Source: Candidatus Izemoplasma sp.
Lineage (GTDB): Bacteria > Bacillota_I > Bacilli_A > Izemoplasmatales > Izemoplasmataceae
Length of the DNA stretch: 45,990 bases
Direction of reading: 5' to 3'
Assembly: GCA_007135105.1 (NCBI GenBank)
Contig: SLJL01000022.1
Coordinates: forward strand, 1-45,990
A program made the position numbers and the translations under genes. The notes under the pieces are model-generated. The model was given only the letters and a program-made list of their open reading frames with translations, ran no database searches and was not told the DNA's origin. Shown here piece by piece: positions 7,920 through 15,975 of this stretch (its first letter is position 1; every line of letters begins with the position of its first letter).

Positions 7920-9107
7920 ATGGCAGAGATTCATCCAAAAAGCGAATTGAGGATTGTGGCGAAAGCCCCACTTTCGCATACGCATATGCATGCACTCAGT
8001 CTGCTTTACCAACCGATCATCGGCCAGGATGCTTTTGGCCTCTATACGGCGCTGCATGCCTTGATCGACAAATCGAACCTCAAGACGCCTGCCTATCCGC
8101 ATGCTTTCTTTTTCGACATGCTGAAACTGACACCGAACCAGTTTCTCGCTGCACGCCAGAAACTTGAAGCTGTCGGTTTGATCGAGACTTATAAAACCAA
8201 TGACGGTTTCACCATCGAGCTGTATCTACCCTTTTCAGCCGAAGGCTTCATCAAGGATTCCCCGTTTGGTATCTATCTGAAAAACCAGATCGGTCCTGAA
8301 CGCTTTGATGACCTCGTGGCTCACTTCAAGATCAGCCGCCGCATCCACAAAACGGACAAAAATGTTTCTGTACGGTTTGATGAAGTGTTCCAACCGGTCT
8401 ACCAACGTATCGAAAGCCGTGCGCAGTTCACAGAAGACGAAAGCAAGAAAGCGGCTTTCACAGAAAAGATCGATCTCGAAATCGTCTTGGGTACACTGCC
8501 TGATAACATGACCGGTCCGAAATTGAAAACCAAGAAAACAAAAGAGAAACTCGAAGAAATCGCCTATATCTATCAGCTTCAGGAAGCCGACATGCAAACG
8601 ATGCTGAAACAGTCGATCAAACAGGATAAGACCATCGATTTCGATGTTTTGATCAAACACGCACAAAACCATTATCAAAAACAGACCCCGCGCAAAATCC
8701 GGCGGAAAAACGATCCATATAACCTGACGTATTTCCAAAGCGTCCATCCAAAAACGCTTCTAGAAGAAGCCACCGGCTCGAAAGCCGCTGCGGTCGAACT
8801 CAGAACGCTGGAGCGTCTGATAACCGAAAGCGGTCTGAAACATGAAGTCATCAACGTCCTGATCGCTTACGTGCTCAAGGAGCTCGACAACGATTTTCCC
8901 AGTTACAACTACTTCGACAAAGTCGCAGCAACCTGGAAACGAAACGGTGTCAAGACCGCCGAAGATGCGATAGAACAAATCAAGGCCAGACGCAACAAGG
9001 CTAAAACCACCAAATACCAGACGGGAAGAAGAGGTCGGGAGAAACCCATCGACACCAATGTCGACTGGTTTGACGACTATCTGAAAAAACAAGGGGGCTC
9101 ATCATGA
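7920..9107 (+). CDS. dnaB: Replication initiation and membrane attachment protein DnaB (DnaD/DnaB family)
   Basis: 395 residues. In Bacillus, this DnaB (not the helicase) works with DnaD and DnaI to load the replicative helicase at oriC and at PriA-restart sites, and associates with the membrane. The N-terminal winged-helix-like region contains LSLLYQPIIGQDAFGLYTAL, diagnostic for the family, followed by a DDBH1-like region. The C-terminal DDBH2-like domain has the ITESGLKHEVINVLIAYVLK and FPSYNYFDKVAATWKRNGV segments. AGGAGG is 7 bases before the ATG. The stop overlaps the dnaI start (ATGA), so the two are coupled. The nrdR gene that often precedes dnaB in Bacillota is absent. Confidence 0.93.
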   Translation: MAEIHPKSELRIVAKAPLSHTHMHALSLLYQPIIGQDAFGLYTALHALIDKSNLKTPAYPHAFFFDMLKLTPNQFLAARQKLEAVGLIETYKTNDGFTIELYLPFSAEGFIKDSPFGIYLKNQIGPERFDDLVAHFKISRRIHKTDKNVSVRFDEVFQPVYQRIESRAQFTEDESKKAAFTEKIDLEIVLGTLPDNMTGPKLKTKKTKEKLEEIAYIYQLQEADMQTMLKQSIKQDKTIDFDVLIKHAQNHYQKQTPRKIRRKNDPYNLTYFQSVHPKTLLEEATGSKAAAVELRTLERLITESGLKHEVINVLIAYVLKELDNDFPSYNYFDKVAATWKRNGVKTAEDAIEQIKARRNKAKTTKYQTGRRGREKPIDTNVDWFDDYLKKQGGSS

Positions 9108-9985
9108 AAAAACTCAATTTCAAAGAAAACCCGAATCTAATCGATGAAATCACCGAATCGCTTGCCCAAGACAGCGAGTTAGAAGCTTTTTTCATCAAAC
9201 ATGATATCGGCACACAAACCATCGAGGAATCCTTGAGCGAACTTTTGATCTATAAAAAGGAAAATGCCCGTTGCGTACCTTGCAAGGGATTGGATCAGTG
9301 TACCCAGGAAACCCGAGGCATGCGACCTGTCTTGAGATATCGCCGCGAAAAAATTACCCTTGAATACAAACCGTGCGAATATGCGATCGCCCATGAAAAA
9401 CGCAGAGAAAGCAAAGACAGGATCAATGCGCTTTACCTGCCGAAAATGATTTTCGAAGCCACGTTACAGGATTTCCATATGGACACCGAGGCCAGAAAAC
9501 GGCTTTACCAGAAAATCATGGGTCTATCCAACCAGTACGCCAAAGGTGAAACCATCAAGGGCCTTTATATCCATGGCCGTTATCAGATCGGGAAAACCTA
9601 TACGCTCGCAGCCATCGCCAACCGTTTCAGCGAACTGGGCTATGAAGTTTTAATCGCCTATTACCCCGACCTTGTCCGTGAAATAAAAAGTGCCATCTCC
9701 AAAGGAAACCTGGAAGAACGGATCAACGCGCTTAAAACCGTGGACATCCTCTGTCTCGATGACATCGGCGGCGAAGCCTTTTCCGAATGGATCCGCGATG
9801 AAGTGCTGGGTCCGGTGCTTCAGTACCGGCTTTTGGATCAAAAACCGACATTTTTCTCCTCAAACGTCCCCACAGAGGAACTGGCCAGCAATTTCATCAG
9901 CACCGACCAACAGACCGAGAAAATCAAGGGCTACCGCATCATCGAAAGGATTCGCGCCCTTAGTGAAACCATCAACATGAAATGA
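9104..9985 (+). CDS. dnaI: Primosomal helicase loader DnaI
   Basis: 293 residues. This AAA+ ATPase loads the hexameric replicative helicase onto DNA together with DnaB and DnaD. The N-terminal helicase-interaction domain carries four cysteines (C57, C60, C66, C91) that probably bind zinc. The AAA+ core has Walker A GRYQIGKT (158-165) and Walker B LCLDDIGG (D219, D220), then a sensor-type SSNVP segment, as in DnaI/DnaC/IstB proteins. There is no transposon context, which rules out IstB. It is the last gene of the polA run, and its TGA is immediately followed by the TTGACA -35 box of the thrS promoter. Confidence 0.95.
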   Translation: MKKLNFKENPNLIDEITESLAQDSELEAFFIKHDIGTQTIEESLSELLIYKKENARCVPCKGLDQCTQETRGMRPVLRYRREKITLEYKPCEYAIAHEKRRESKDRINALYLPKMIFEATLQDFHMDTEARKRLYQKIMGLSNQYAKGETIKGLYIHGRYQIGKTYTLAAIANRFSELGYEVLIAYYPDLVREIKSAISKGNLEERINALKTVDILCLDDIGGEAFSEWIRDEVLGPVLQYRLLDQKPTFFSSNVPTEELASNFISTDQQTEKIKGYRIIERIRALSETINMK

Positions 9986-10014
9986 TTGACAAAACCCGCT
10001 TTTCTTTGTACCAT
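9986..10014 (+). promoter_or_regulatory. Promoter of the T-box/mazG-like/thrS operon
   Basis: A perfect TTGACA (9986-9991) with a 17-base spacer to TACCAT (10009-10014). TACTAT at 10014-10019 is an alternative -10. The -35 box directly follows the dnaI stop codon. Confidence 0.75.
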
Positions 10015-10020
10015 ACTATT

Positions 10021-10221
10021 AACAACGATGCAGAGGCCACGGATGTTTTGACCAACCAGCGAGGCGGGCCGGTGAAAGCCGCCAACCAAAAACATTCACT
10101 CCCTCGAAGTTGACACCGAAAGGCTGTCCGTCTCCCGCGTTAAGGGTTTGAGTGCTTTATAGAACTAAGGTGGTACCGCGGAAGCAATTTCGTCCTTAAC
10201 ATGGGTTAAGGACGTTTTTTT
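10021..10221 (+). promoter_or_regulatory. T-box riboswitch leader (thrS operon)
   Basis: The leader has a short Stem I (10033-10105) with base GAGG/CCTC, a middle helix 10043-10050/10087-10095 and a distal hairpin 10063-10067/10079-10083. The conserved antiterminator T-box AAGGTGGTACCGCG follows at 10167-10180, then a terminator (10-bp stem 10191-10200/10205-10214 and seven T residues to 10221). T-box RNAs sense uncharged tRNA: the anticodon pairs with a specifier triplet and the free CCA end stabilises the antiterminator. ACT (Thr) at 10098-10100 fits the internal loop and the downstream thrS, but the reading is not clear-cut because TTC-A at 10095-10098 also looks specifier-like. Confidence 0.93.
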
Positions 10222-10241
10222 ATCATTAGGAGTTGATACCG

Positions 10242-10556
10242 ATGCTTAAAAAAGATCTGACCATCAAACAACTGCAAGCCCACATCAAGACAATCGATTA
10301 TGCCCCGGACAAACAGTATGAGGTTGTCCTGAAACTGTTCGAGGAAGTCGGGGAACTTTCCGAAGAGATGCGCAAAGCGCATCAAAAAGGGCTTGATCAG
10401 AACCGCAAAGACAAGATCAAATATGAGCTTTATGACGTGTTGCACTATGTTACGCACATTGCCAACATCTATGAGATTGATTTGGAAGACGCCATCATTG
10501 AAAAAGACAAGATCAATGAGGCGCGCTATGACGACAGGAGGAAAAACCATGATTGA
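10242..10556 (+). CDS. MazG-like nucleotide pyrophosphohydrolase domain protein
   Basis: 104 residues, all helical in character. FEEVGELSEEM supplies the E-x2-E metal motif, followed after about 25 residues by ELYDVLHYVTHIANIY with the partner E-x2-D. This is the single-domain MazG fold, which hydrolyses nucleoside triphosphates to monophosphate and pyrophosphate, often non-canonical nucleotides. The substrate is unknown. ATG 10242 is chosen over TTG 10233, because TAGGAG (10227-10232) has good spacing to it. The gene lies between the T-box terminator and thrS and overlaps thrS by 8 bases, so its expression should also be controlled by the tRNA-sensing leader. Confidence 0.82.
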   Translation: MLKKDLTIKQLQAHIKTIDYAPDKQYEVVLKLFEEVGELSEEMRKAHQKGLDQNRKDKIKYELYDVLHYVTHIANIYEIDLEDAIIEKDKINEARYDDRRKNHD

Positions 10557-12471
10557 AATCACATTCAAAGACGGCAACCAAAAACCTTTCGAGCCGGGCA
10601 TCACCCCCGAAGAAATTGCCGGATCGATTGCGCCGGGATTGAAAAAGAAGACAGTCGCAGCATTCGTCAATGAAGATCTATACGATCTGAACCGTCCCAT
10701 CTATGAAGATGCGAAGGTGGATTTGATTACGAAAGACAACGAAATAGCACTCGAAGTATTGAACCACTCGACGGCCCATTTGATGGCCCAAGCGGTAAAA
10801 AGACTGTATCCGGATGCCAAGTTCGGTGTCGGCCCGGCAATCAAGGACGGTTTTTATTATGACATCGCCACCGAACATACGATCAAGGAAGAGGATTTGC
10901 CGAAGATCGAACAGATGATGCGCCGCATCGTCAAGGAACAAGAATCGATGACCCGCGAGGAAATCACCAAGGAAGAAGCCTTGAAGCGTTTCAAGGACGA
11001 TCCCTATAAACAAGAACTCATCGGCGATCTGGAAGAAGGCGAAATCATCTCCGTCTATACCCAAGGTGAATTCGTCGACTTATGCCGCGGCGGTCACGTG
11101 GGCAATACCCGTCATATCAAACATTTCAAGCTACTAAGCGTGGCCGGTGCCTACTGGCGTGGCGACTCTGATCGGGAGATGCTGCAACGGATCTATGGCA
11201 CCAGCTGGTTCACAGAAGAAGAACTCAAAAAACACCTGGCTGTGCTTGAGGACCGCAAGGAACGCGACCACCGCAAGCTCGGCAAGGAGCTCAAAATCTT
11301 CATGCTTGACAAGAAGGCCGGTCAGGGTCTTCCGATCTGGCTACCCAACGGCTATACCGTCAGACGCACACTGGAGGACTATGTCTACAAACTTGAACGT
11401 AAACATGGCTATAAACATCTATCCACCCCCGTGCTCGGTACCAAGGAGCTCTACGAGACCAGCGGCCATTTCGATCACTATCAGGATGACATGTTCCCGC
11501 TGATGAAAGACGGTGATGAGACCTTTGTCCTAAGACCGATGAGCTGTCCTCACCACATGATCGTCTATAACAGTGAGCTGAGAAGCTACCGCGATCTGCC
11601 TTTAAGATACGCCGAAATCGTCATCCAGCACCGCTATGAGGCTTCCGGCGGTCTATCGGGCCTGGAGCGTGTTAGGGCGATGACCCTCACCGACTCGCAC
11701 ATCTTCGCCCGTAAGGACCAGATCAAACAAGAAGTACTTTCGGCCTATAACCTCATCAACAAGGTCATTACCGACCTCGACTTGGAAATCGACTATCTCG
11801 AACTCGCTTTAAGGGATACGACCAAGGGCAAGTTCCACGATGACGACCAGTTATGGGATGAAGCCGAAGCCACACTCAAGCAATTGCTTGATGAGGAAAA
11901 AATCGCATACCGTGAAGTCAAGGGTGAAGCCGCCTTTTACGGTCCTAAAATCGATGTCCAGGTCCGCACGGCCATGGACCACGTCATCACGATGAGCACC
12001 GTACAACTGGACTTCCTTTTACCGGAACGGTTCGATCTCACCTATATCGGTGATGACGGTGCCAAGCACCGTCCCGTGGTCATCCACCGCGGTCTCATCT
12101 CTACCTGGGAACGCCTGATGAGTATCCTTTTAGAACAATATAAAGGTGCTTTCCCCACCTGGTTAGCGCCCGTGCAGCTGAAAGTGATTCCAGTCAGTCT
12201 TGATGCGCATCAAGACTATGCCGAAGCATTGCATGAGACCTTCACCGATCTCGAACTCAGAAGCGAGATTGATCTTAGAAACGAAAAACTCGGCTACAAG
12301 ATCCGTGAAGCCCAACAGGCAAAAATACCTTATCAGCTTGTTGTCGGAGACAAAGAAGTCGAAGACGGTAGCATCACCTACAGAAGATACGGAGAAAAAG
12401 AACAAGTCACCGTATCCAAGGCAACCTTCATCGAGATGGTACAACAGGAAATCAAAAATAAAACCCGATAA
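10549..12471 (+). CDS. thrS: Threonine-tRNA ligase
   Basis: 640 residues, the normal length for bacterial ThrRS. It attaches threonine to tRNA-Thr. The domains run TGS (about 1-62), the editing domain with LNHSTAHLMAQAV (H-x3-H) and CRGGHVGNT, the class II catalytic core and the anticodon-binding domain (about 540-640). The active-site zinc Cys is C333 in MSCPHHM, with motif 2 around HRYEASGGLSGLERVR and motif 3 at HRGLISTWERLMSILLE. The start is ATG 10549 with AGGAGG at 10536-10541; upstream in-frame starts would run through the MazG-like gene. It overlaps that gene by 8 bases and ends in a strong terminator. Confidence 0.98.
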   Translation: MIEITFKDGNQKPFEPGITPEEIAGSIAPGLKKKTVAAFVNEDLYDLNRPIYEDAKVDLITKDNEIALEVLNHSTAHLMAQAVKRLYPDAKFGVGPAIKDGFYYDIATEHTIKEEDLPKIEQMMRRIVKEQESMTREEITKEEALKRFKDDPYKQELIGDLEEGEIISVYTQGEFVDLCRGGHVGNTRHIKHFKLLSVAGAYWRGDSDREMLQRIYGTSWFTEEELKKHLAVLEDRKERDHRKLGKELKIFMLDKKAGQGLPIWLPNGYTVRRTLEDYVYKLERKHGYKHLSTPVLGTKELYETSGHFDHYQDDMFPLMKDGDETFVLRPMSCPHHMIVYNSELRSYRDLPLRYAEIVIQHRYEASGGLSGLERVRAMTLTDSHIFARKDQIKQEVLSAYNLINKVITDLDLEIDYLELALRDTTKGKFHDDDQLWDEAEATLKQLLDEEKIAYREVKGEAAFYGPKIDVQVRTAMDHVITMSTVQLDFLLPERFDLTYIGDDGAKHRPVVIHRGLISTWERLMSILLEQYKGAFPTWLAPVQLKVIPVSLDAHQDYAEALHETFTDLELRSEIDLRNEKLGYKIREAQQAKIPYQLVVGDKEVEDGSITYRRYGEKEQVTVSKATFIEMVQQEIKNKTR

Positions 12472-12502
12472 AAAAGCGTGCTCGCTTGAAGAGCACGCTT
12501 TT
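12472..12502. terminator. Bidirectional terminator between thrS and the minus-strand gene
   Basis: A 12-bp perfect stem (12472-12483 with 12491-12502) with A-rich and T-rich flanks, so it can serve thrS on the plus strand and the convergent membrane protein gene on the minus strand. Confidence 0.85.
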
Positions 12503-12503
12503 C

Positions 12504-13256
12504 TTAGGAAATATTTCTACGTAGTTCGATGAACAACAGGGTATGGACCATGCGGTACCACGGCATGATCAAAAGGACATGAAGCGGTCCCGATAGAAGC
12601 CACAACACGACGAAAATGCCGCCACCGGTCGGTTCGAGCATCGTGTTGACAATCAACCAGATGCCAGTGAACACGCTCCCACCGATCAACCAAAGATACC
12701 ACAGGATGAAAGGGATCCGGTAAGCAAGCAGGCGGATATAATGTCCCTTTAGCATCTTGAAACTTGTGATGAGGGGGTTTTGTACCGTCTGATTGAACTT
12801 CGGATCGGCCAGGAGATAAGGGACCATCGCCAGAATCATCGAGAAGATGAAGGCCGGTAAAAAGATGACGGTGAATAGCAGCATGACCCAGTAAAGTGGG
12901 GGACCTTGTAAGGATTCAAAATCGATCTCACGGAGTAAATGCAAAAAGAGCCTGCCGCCGACCACGAAGGTGATACCATAGGTTAAGAGCTGTTGTACAA
13001 GAAGATAGAGGATGTTCTTTCCGAGGAAGCCTTCTTCATAGCCGATGAAGAGCGGTGCACTTTTTAGCGGCTGTTCGCTCAAGGCGACGTATGTCGTTGT
13101 GTAAGCCATGCCAACAAGGACCGGCAGGGCCAGGACAGTGCCGATAAACGGTATGGTATTAATGAGGAAGTACAGGATGAATCCAAGAAAGAGGTAGGGC
13201 ATGATTTTAAAGTAGTGCTTGAGTGTAAGACGTAATGCGTTGAATAGAAACAGCAT
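12504..13256 (-). CDS. Multi-pass membrane protein of unrecognised family
   Basis: 250 residues. I do not recognise a family. About six hydrophobic segments are visible: near 18-38, 40-57, 82-103, 123-148, 179-200 and 212-235. The middle of the protein has a soluble stretch (about 60-80) and a K-x-N-Q-T-rich stretch between the fourth and fifth segments. The general look resembles integral-membrane proteins of the DUF975/YesL kind, but no diagnostic motif supports that. A clear GGAGG ribosome-binding site precedes the ATG. It lies 24 bases downstream of rqcH on the same strand and probably shares its transcript. Confidence 0.8.
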   Translation of the reverse strand: MLFLFNALRLTLKHYFKIMPYLFLGFILYFLINTIPFIGTVLALPVLVGMAYTTTYVALSEQPLKSAPLFIGYEEGFLGKNILYLLVQQLLTYGITFVVGGRLFLHLLREIDFESLQGPPLYWVMLLFTVIFLPAFIFSMILAMVPYLLADPKFNQTVQNPLITSFKMLKGHYIRLLAYRIPFILWYLWLIGGSVFTGIWLIVNTMLEPTGGGIFVVLWLLSGPLHVLLIMPWYRMVHTLLFIELRRNIS

Positions 13257-13280
13257 GTTTTTCCTCCAAGTAATTAATAT

Positions 13281-14942
13281 CTATTTGGGTTGTTTCAAGG
13301 TTTTGATGAACGTTTCATCAGGGTCGATGTAGATTGTTTTTTGCTTGGTATAGGTCACGAAACATGGTTTTTGCCCCGGAATCTTCTTGATGTTGCGGAT
13401 TTCGGTATAATCGACGGCGACACTGGAGGAGTGCCGCATCTTGGAAAAGTAGGCCGCCAGGTGGGCTGCGGTTCTGATGGTGGTTTCTGTCAAGTTGTTC
13501 CAGGTTGTCTTGACGATGACGTGTGATCCTTGAAAGCTCTGCACATGAAACCAGACATGGTTGTAATCGGCGACTTTGTGTGTAAGCTCACCGTTTTGCT
13601 TGTTGTTTTTACCGACGAGGATTTCCACACCGTTATCATCGATGAACCGGAGCGGTTTCGCTTTCCGGGAGGCTTGTTTCTTCTTGCCGGTTCTTTTTTT
13701 TAGATAGCCGTAGTTCTGCAGTTCTTCCTTGATTTCTTCAAGATCGTTCAGATCGGCATGCGCCAGTTGGCTTTCAAGCAGATTGAAATACGTGCGTTCA
13801 TTTTTTGATTTGACAATCTGTCTTTTAAGGTGGGGAAGGCTCTTCTTTTGCTTCTTGTAGGCGTGAAAATACCTGTTGGCGTTTTCAACCGGGGATTTGG
13901 TGGGTTCAAGCGTTATGTTCACATCTTTTTGATGTTCATAATCATGTAAGGTGACACTGCGGTCACCCTTTTTGATTTTATGTTGGTTGGAGAGAATCAA
14001 GTCGCCTTTGATGCGGTTCTCATCTGCTTGCATGTTCGCATTCAGGTCCTTGTTGAGATTCTCTATTTTTCTGGTCTGTTTTTTTATCTGGCGGTCGATG
14101 AATTGTTTGAGTGTCTTGTATTCCTGATTGTAGCGGTTTTTATCCATCATGTCGGTAAAGACGTGGTCGATGAGTTCAGAAGGAGAGGTAAAAGTTGTCT
14201 TCTCGCCTCGATAATGCGTAAGGTCGATGTTTGCGAACACGATTTTCTTTCCCTTTGCCATGGTGTAGTTTTTTTCTTCGAGCATGGCCATCAAGGTTTC
14301 ATGTCCGTCATCTTTTCTTCGTTGATACCACTCGGTTGCGAACAAGGGTCCGATGCCCTGGAAATGTTCGACTAGGGCTTTGGGTGCATCAATCCGCTGT
14401 GTAGCGAGCAAGGTTTTGGATTTCTCCCGGTCAAAAGGGTTGATGCGATCATCTTCGGGATAGTGGTATTTCGCGCCGGGAATCATGGTACGGCGGTCTT
14501 CTAGGGGGTGAGTGTGATTCAGGCAATCGAGGATTGTATCGCTATCATCGACAAGGATGAGATTGCCGTCTTTGCCGAGCGCTTCATAGATTAGGGTGCG
14601 GTTGACGCTATCACCGAGTTCGTTGGTTGTGTTCAGGGTGAATAAGGCGATGCGGTCGTTGTTGTGTTGCGTGATTTTTTCGATGCGCGCGCCTTCGATG
14701 TGTTTTCTTAAGAACATGCAAAAAAGTGGCGGCTGCATCGGCTTGTCGTATTGACCTTTCGTGAGATGCATCCGCGTATTGTGTGGTGAAGGGCTGATCA
14801 GCAAGTGTTTGGTCTTTTCGCGTCTGATGTGGAAAAGAAAGGAAAAATCGTGAAGCTGGTAGATTTTGCTGATGCGTCCCGCACGTAAGGTTTCATGCAG
14901 TTCTTGAATCACGTGATGCATTAAAACACCGTCAAAACTCAT
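13281..14942 (-). CDS. rqcH: Rqc2-like ribosome quality control protein RqcH (NFACT family)
   Basis: 553 residues. In Bacillus RqcH binds stalled 50S-peptidyl-tRNA complexes and recruits tRNA-Ala to add C-terminal alanine tails that mark the peptide for degradation; older annotations call it fibronectin-binding protein. The NFACT-N domain begins MSFDGVLMHHVIQEL, with the Asp-Arg pair needed for tRNA recruitment at D96-R97 (NNDRI). A long charged coiled-coil region spans about 260-400. The NFACT-R domain near the C-terminus has EILVGKNNKQN and HVWFHVQSFQGSHV. The start at 14942 is chosen over 14960 because GGGGGTGAT precedes it. It is divergent from gmk, and the membrane protein gene follows. 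Confidence 0.95.
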   Translation of the reverse strand: MSFDGVLMHHVIQELHETLRAGRISKIYQLHDFSFLFHIRREKTKHLLISPSPHNTRMHLTKGQYDKPMQPPLFCMFLRKHIEGARIEKITQHNNDRIALFTLNTTNELGDSVNRTLIYEALGKDGNLILVDDSDTILDCLNHTHPLEDRRTMIPGAKYHYPEDDRINPFDREKSKTLLATQRIDAPKALVEHFQGIGPLFATEWYQRRKDDGHETLMAMLEEKNYTMAKGKKIVFANIDLTHYRGEKTTFTSPSELIDHVFTDMMDKNRYNQEYKTLKQFIDRQIKKQTRKIENLNKDLNANMQADENRIKGDLILSNQHKIKKGDRSVTLHDYEHQKDVNITLEPTKSPVENANRYFHAYKKQKKSLPHLKRQIVKSKNERTYFNLLESQLAHADLNDLEEIKEELQNYGYLKKRTGKKKQASRKAKPLRFIDDNGVEILVGKNNKQNGELTHKVADYNHVWFHVQSFQGSHVIVKTTWNNLTETTIRTAAHLAAYFSKMRHSSSVAVDYTEIRNIKKIPGQKPCFVTYTKQKTIYIDPDETFIKTLKQPK

Positions 14943-14980
14943 GGTAATCACCCCCATCATTGTATCATGAACGCGCTAAT

Positions 14981-15010
14981 TTGAAAAAAGTATTTCTTTA
15001 GGCTTACAAT
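14981..15010 (+). promoter_or_regulatory. Promoter of gmk-rpoZ
   Basis: TTGAAA (14981-14986), 18-base spacer, TACAAT (15005-15010). A second overlapping candidate is TTACAA (15004-15009), 17 bases, TATCAT (15027-15032). Confidence 0.6.
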
Positions 15011-15067
15011 TGTCTGGTAAAAATGTTATCATATTTAGTAATCAAACAAAGAGATGGAGGGACGTGG

Positions 15068-15697
15068 ATGAAACTAAATGAACGTGGCTTGTTAGTCGTA
15101 CTAAGCGGTCCCTCTGGTGTAGGAAAGGGAACAGTGCGCAAGGCGCTTTTCGATCTGGAAGGCCACGATCTCGTTTATTCGACATCCATGACCACACGTC
15201 CGCCGCGAGCCGGTGAAGTCGATGGTGAAGATTACTATTTCGTGACCAAGACCGAGTTCGAAGAACGCATCAAGAACGATGCTTTTCTGGAATGGGCGGA
15301 ATTTGTCGGCAATTACTACGGCACCCCGCGGGATAAAGTCGAAGAACATCTGAAAGCCGGTAAAGAGGTTGTCCTGGAAATAGAAGTGCAAGGTGCGCTT
15401 CAAGTCAGGGAAAAAGCACCGGACGGTGTCTTTGTGTTTATCGCACCGCCGAACAAGGAAGCCCTTTATCGTCGATTGTTGCGACGGGGTACGGAATCGG
15501 CCGAAACCATTCAAAAACGGATGGACAAGGCCGAACGCGAGTTTCCCCTCGCACACAAATACGACTACATCGTCGTCAACGATGAAGTGACAAATGCTGC
15601 AGATAGAGTACTAGCGATTATCAGGGCCGAACATGCGAAAACAGAACGGTCCATCCATAAATACAACGAACTGATGGAGGTAGGAAAAAATGAGTGA
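15068..15697 (+). CDS. gmk: Guanylate kinase
   Basis: 209 residues. It phosphorylates GMP (and dGMP) to GDP with ATP in purine nucleotide supply. The P-loop GPSGVGKGT is at residues 14-22. The GMP-binding STSMTTRPPRAGEVDGEDYYF segment and the LEIEVQGA motif follow in the expected order, and the lid has RLLRRGTES. The start is ATG 15068 with GGAGGGA at 15056-15062; upstream in-frame ATG 15023 lacks a ribosome-binding site and would add 15 atypical residues. It overlaps rpoZ by 8 bases, the usual gmk-rpoZ pairing in Bacillota. Confidence 0.98.
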   Translation: MKLNERGLLVVLSGPSGVGKGTVRKALFDLEGHDLVYSTSMTTRPPRAGEVDGEDYYFVTKTEFEERIKNDAFLEWAEFVGNYYGTPRDKVEEHLKAGKEVVLEIEVQGALQVREKAPDGVFVFIAPPNKEALYRRLLRRGTESAETIQKRMDKAEREFPLAHKYDYIVVNDEVTNAADRVLAIIRAEHAKTERSIHKYNELMEVGKNE

Positions 15698-15905
15698 AAA
15701 CAAAGACGGTTTACGATATCCGTCAATCGATGAATTGCTTAAGAATATCGATTCCAAGTATAAACTTTCATATGCCGCAGCCATGCGTGCGAAAATCATC
15801 CGGGAAAAGGATGATTCCGTGATCGATGCAAAAAGCAGTAAACCGGTCGGCGTAGCCTTAGAGGAAATCATGGCCGGAAAAGTAGACATTGAATTCGAGA
15901 AATAA
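15690..15905 (+). CDS. rpoZ: RNA polymerase omega subunit
   Basis: 71 residues. Omega aids assembly and stability of RNA polymerase by holding the beta-prime subunit. The core RYPSIDELLKNIDSKYKL, followed by AAAMRAKII and SSKPVGVALEEIMAGKV, matches the family, with the second conserved block in the normal place. GATGGAGG precedes the ATG, which is inside the end of gmk, so translation is coupled. A terminator directly follows the stop. Confidence 0.93.
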   Translation: MSENKDGLRYPSIDELLKNIDSKYKLSYAAAMRAKIIREKDDSVIDAKSSKPVGVALEEIMAGKVDIEFEK

Positions 15906-15931
15906 AAGTAGATGACCTCTACTTTTTTTTT
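15904..15931 (+). terminator. Terminator after rpoZ
   Basis: 9-bp stem (15904-15912 with 15918-15926), loop TGACC, and a T run of about nine residues. Confidence 0.9.
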
Positions 15932-15940
15932 CGTCTTGTG

Positions 15941-15949
15941 TGCTATAAT
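15941..15949 (+). promoter_or_regulatory. Extended -10 promoter of polC
   Basis: TGCTATAAT is a perfect extended -10, 27 bases before the polC ATG at 15976. No clear -35 is visible. Confidence 0.7.
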
Positions 15950-15975
15950 TGAGAGTAGATTTGGAGTGTTCAACT

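Noticed and set aside
9104-9985. IstB-type transposition helper instead of DnaI
   Set aside because: It directly follows dnaB, has the N-terminal zinc-type cysteines of DnaI and no transposase is present.
14959-14967. TGATACAAT on the minus strand as an rqcH promoter
   Set aside because: The expected start of transcription would fall inside the rqcH ribosome-binding site, so it is unlikely to drive rqcH as annotated.
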